From: an uncultured Bacteroides sp.
GTDB lineage: Bacteria > Bacteroidota > Bacteroidia > Bacteroidales > Bacteroidaceae
Assembly (NCBI GenBank): GCA_900766005.1
Contig: CAAFTU010000071.1
Coordinates: 1-64,000, forward strand
Reading direction: 5' to 3'
Length of the DNA: 64,000 nucleotides
Position 1 is the stretch's first letter. Each line of letters opens with the position of its first letter. This document shows positions 63,049 to 64,000 of this stretch, piece after piece. The position numbers and the translations under genes are program-made. The notes beneath the pieces were generated by a model. It did not search any database, was not told the origin of the DNA, and saw only the letters and a program-made list of their open reading frames with translations.

Positions 63049-64000
63049 CTATAGTTTTTCCTGAAGAAATTGTCCGGTGTAGCTGGCTGCACAGGCAGCT
63101 ACTTCTTCCGGAGTGCCTGTGGCCACAATGTTTCCTCCCTTGTCGCCGCCTTCCGGACCCAGGTCGATGATGTAGTCGGCACATTTTATCACATCCATGT
63201 TGTGCTCGATAATCACGATGCTGTGGCCCCTTCGGATCAGTGCATCAAAGGCATCCAGCAGTTTGCGGATGTCATGGAAATGCAGCCCTGTCGTAGGTTC
63301 GTCAAAGATGAACAGGGTCGGGTCGGCTTTTTCCTGACTCAGGTAGTAGGCCAGTTTCACCCGCTGGTTTTCACCTCCCGAGAGGGTAGACGACGATTGT
63401 CCTAGCTTGATATATCCCAATCCCACATCCTGTAGCGGAAGCAGTTTCTTCACAATTTTCTTCTGGCCATGCTCGGTAAAGAATTCGATGGCTTGATTGA
63501 CCGTCATTTCCAGCACGTCATAAATGTTCTTGTCATGGAATTTCACTTCCAGCGTGTCTTGCTTGAATCGTTTGCCATGGCATGACTCACACTCCAGCAC
63601 CAAGTCGGCCATAAACTGCATCTCCACTGTGATGGTACCTTCTCCCTTACATTCTTCACAGCGTCCTCCTTCACTGTTGAAACTGAAGAAGCCTGCTTTA
63701 TAGCCCAGCTGTTTGGCCAGCGGCTGTTCGGCCCATAGCTTGCGTATTTCATCATAGGCTTTGATGTACGTCACCGGATTGGAGCGGGATGACTTGCCTA
63801 TGGGGTTTTGATCTACAAACTCCACATTGCGCAGGTCGCGCAGGCTTCCGCTGATAGATGAAAACTCACCTGGGCGGTCACTGCATTCATCCAGTTCCCG
63901 CTTCAGAGCGCGGTAGAAGATATCTCTCACCAGTGTACTTTTTCCCGAGCCTGAGACTCCTGTCACTACGGTCATCACATTCAGCGGAAAACGCACATTC
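63049..64000 (-). CDS. uvrA: Excinuclease ABC subunit A, C-terminal part (runs off window)
   Basis: C-terminal ~317 residues of UvrA, the damage-recognition ATPase of nucleotide excision repair. The N-terminal part lies beyond position 64000. Visible are the second Walker A (GVSGSGKST), the Cys4 zinc finger (CEECKGEG and CESCHGKRF), the ABC signature LSGGENQRVKLA and Walker B LFIFDEPTTGLHF, with HNMDVIKCADYIIDLGP near the end. The apparent Met at 63996 is an internal Val codon, not a start. Confidence 0.96.
   Translation of the reverse strand, partial: NVRFPLNVMTVVTGVSGSGKSTLVRDIFYRALKRELDECSDRPGEFSSISGSLRDLRNVEFVDQNPIGKSSRSNPVTYIKAYDEIRKLWAEQPLAKQLGYKAGFFSFNSEGGRCEECKGEGTITVEMQFMADLVLECESCHGKRFKQDTLEVKFHDKNIYDVLEMTVNQAIEFFTEHGQKKIVKKLLPLQDVGLGYIKLGQSSSTLSGGENQRVKLAYYLSQEKADPTLFIFDEPTTGLHFHDIRKLLDAFDALIRRGHSIVIIEHNMDVIKCADYIIDLGPEGGDKGGNIVATGTPEEVAACAASYTGQFLQEKL

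Overview
The window looks like a chromosomal segment of a gut Bacteroidales, most likely Bacteroides or Phocaeicola. The evidence is repeated Bacteroidetes-type promoters (TTTG, about 19-21 nt, then TAnnTTTG), weak Shine-Dalgarno sites, a [FeFe] hydrogenase with its HydE/HydG/HydF maturases, PFOR, a Nudix-type sugar regulator beside xylB-xylA, a carboxypeptidase-regulatory-like outer-membrane beta-barrel protein, GH29 fucosidase, and DUF2027/Smr and DUF6249 proteins. The species is not resolved. No tRNA, rRNA, CRISPR array, intact transposon or prophage was seen.

Layout. 1-14.4 kb: an M28 peptidase, aroA, a DUF2027-Smr protein and a complete leucine operon (leuA-leuC-leuD-LeuA-like-leuB). The leucine operon is preceded by a promoter, a 27-residue Ile/Leu-rich leader peptide and a terminator, arranged as a classical attenuator. 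A PAP2 phosphatase and an LTA-synthase-like sulfatase/transferase follow. This part carries many short degenerate tandem repeats, each with its own unit, lying between genes or inside them (one inside aroA). 14.4-18.6 kb: a TPR protein, a DUF6249-ECF sigma-membrane protein operon preceded by a long hairpin, and recQ. 18.8-27.7 kb: an AraC-type HTH protein, an M49 peptidase lipoprotein, a HEAT-like protein, a Fur-family regulator overlapping purA, GH29 fucosidase, a YugP-type metallopeptidase and hisS. 27.8-35.5 kb (minus strand): hydrogenase-hydE-hydG-hydF followed by an S9 peptidase. 36.2-40.8 kb: an outer-membrane barrel, a patatin-like phospholipase and a C1 aminopeptidase. 41.1-44.7 kb: Nudix regulator-xylB-xylA. 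45-48.7 kb: etfB-etfA-acyl-CoA dehydrogenase. 48.8-52.8 kb: fRMsr, cbpA-cbpM and groS-groL. 53-64 kb: an L,D-transpeptidase, a probable small RNA, nifJ (PFOR), a DUF4143 ATPase, an uncharacterised ATP-grasp-like protein, a GH10-like glycosidase lipid/periplasmic enzyme, two small envelope proteins and the C-terminal part of uvrA.

Together the genes describe an anaerobic saccharolytic fermenter. Xylose enters through xylose isomerase and xylulokinase, pyruvate is oxidised by PFOR to reduced ferredoxin, and a putative group B [FeFe] hydrogenase with its own maturases could handle those electrons. The EtfAB-dehydrogenase set is a further flavin redox module. Branched-chain amino acid synthesis appears to be controlled by ribosome-mediated attenuation. 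The observations most worth following are the leu attenuator (4.87-5.08 kb), the candidate sRNA (54.10-54.20 kb), the repeat-derived Cys-rich insertion in AroA, the family of locus-specific minisatellites, and the ATP-grasp-like orphan enzyme at 59.3 kb.
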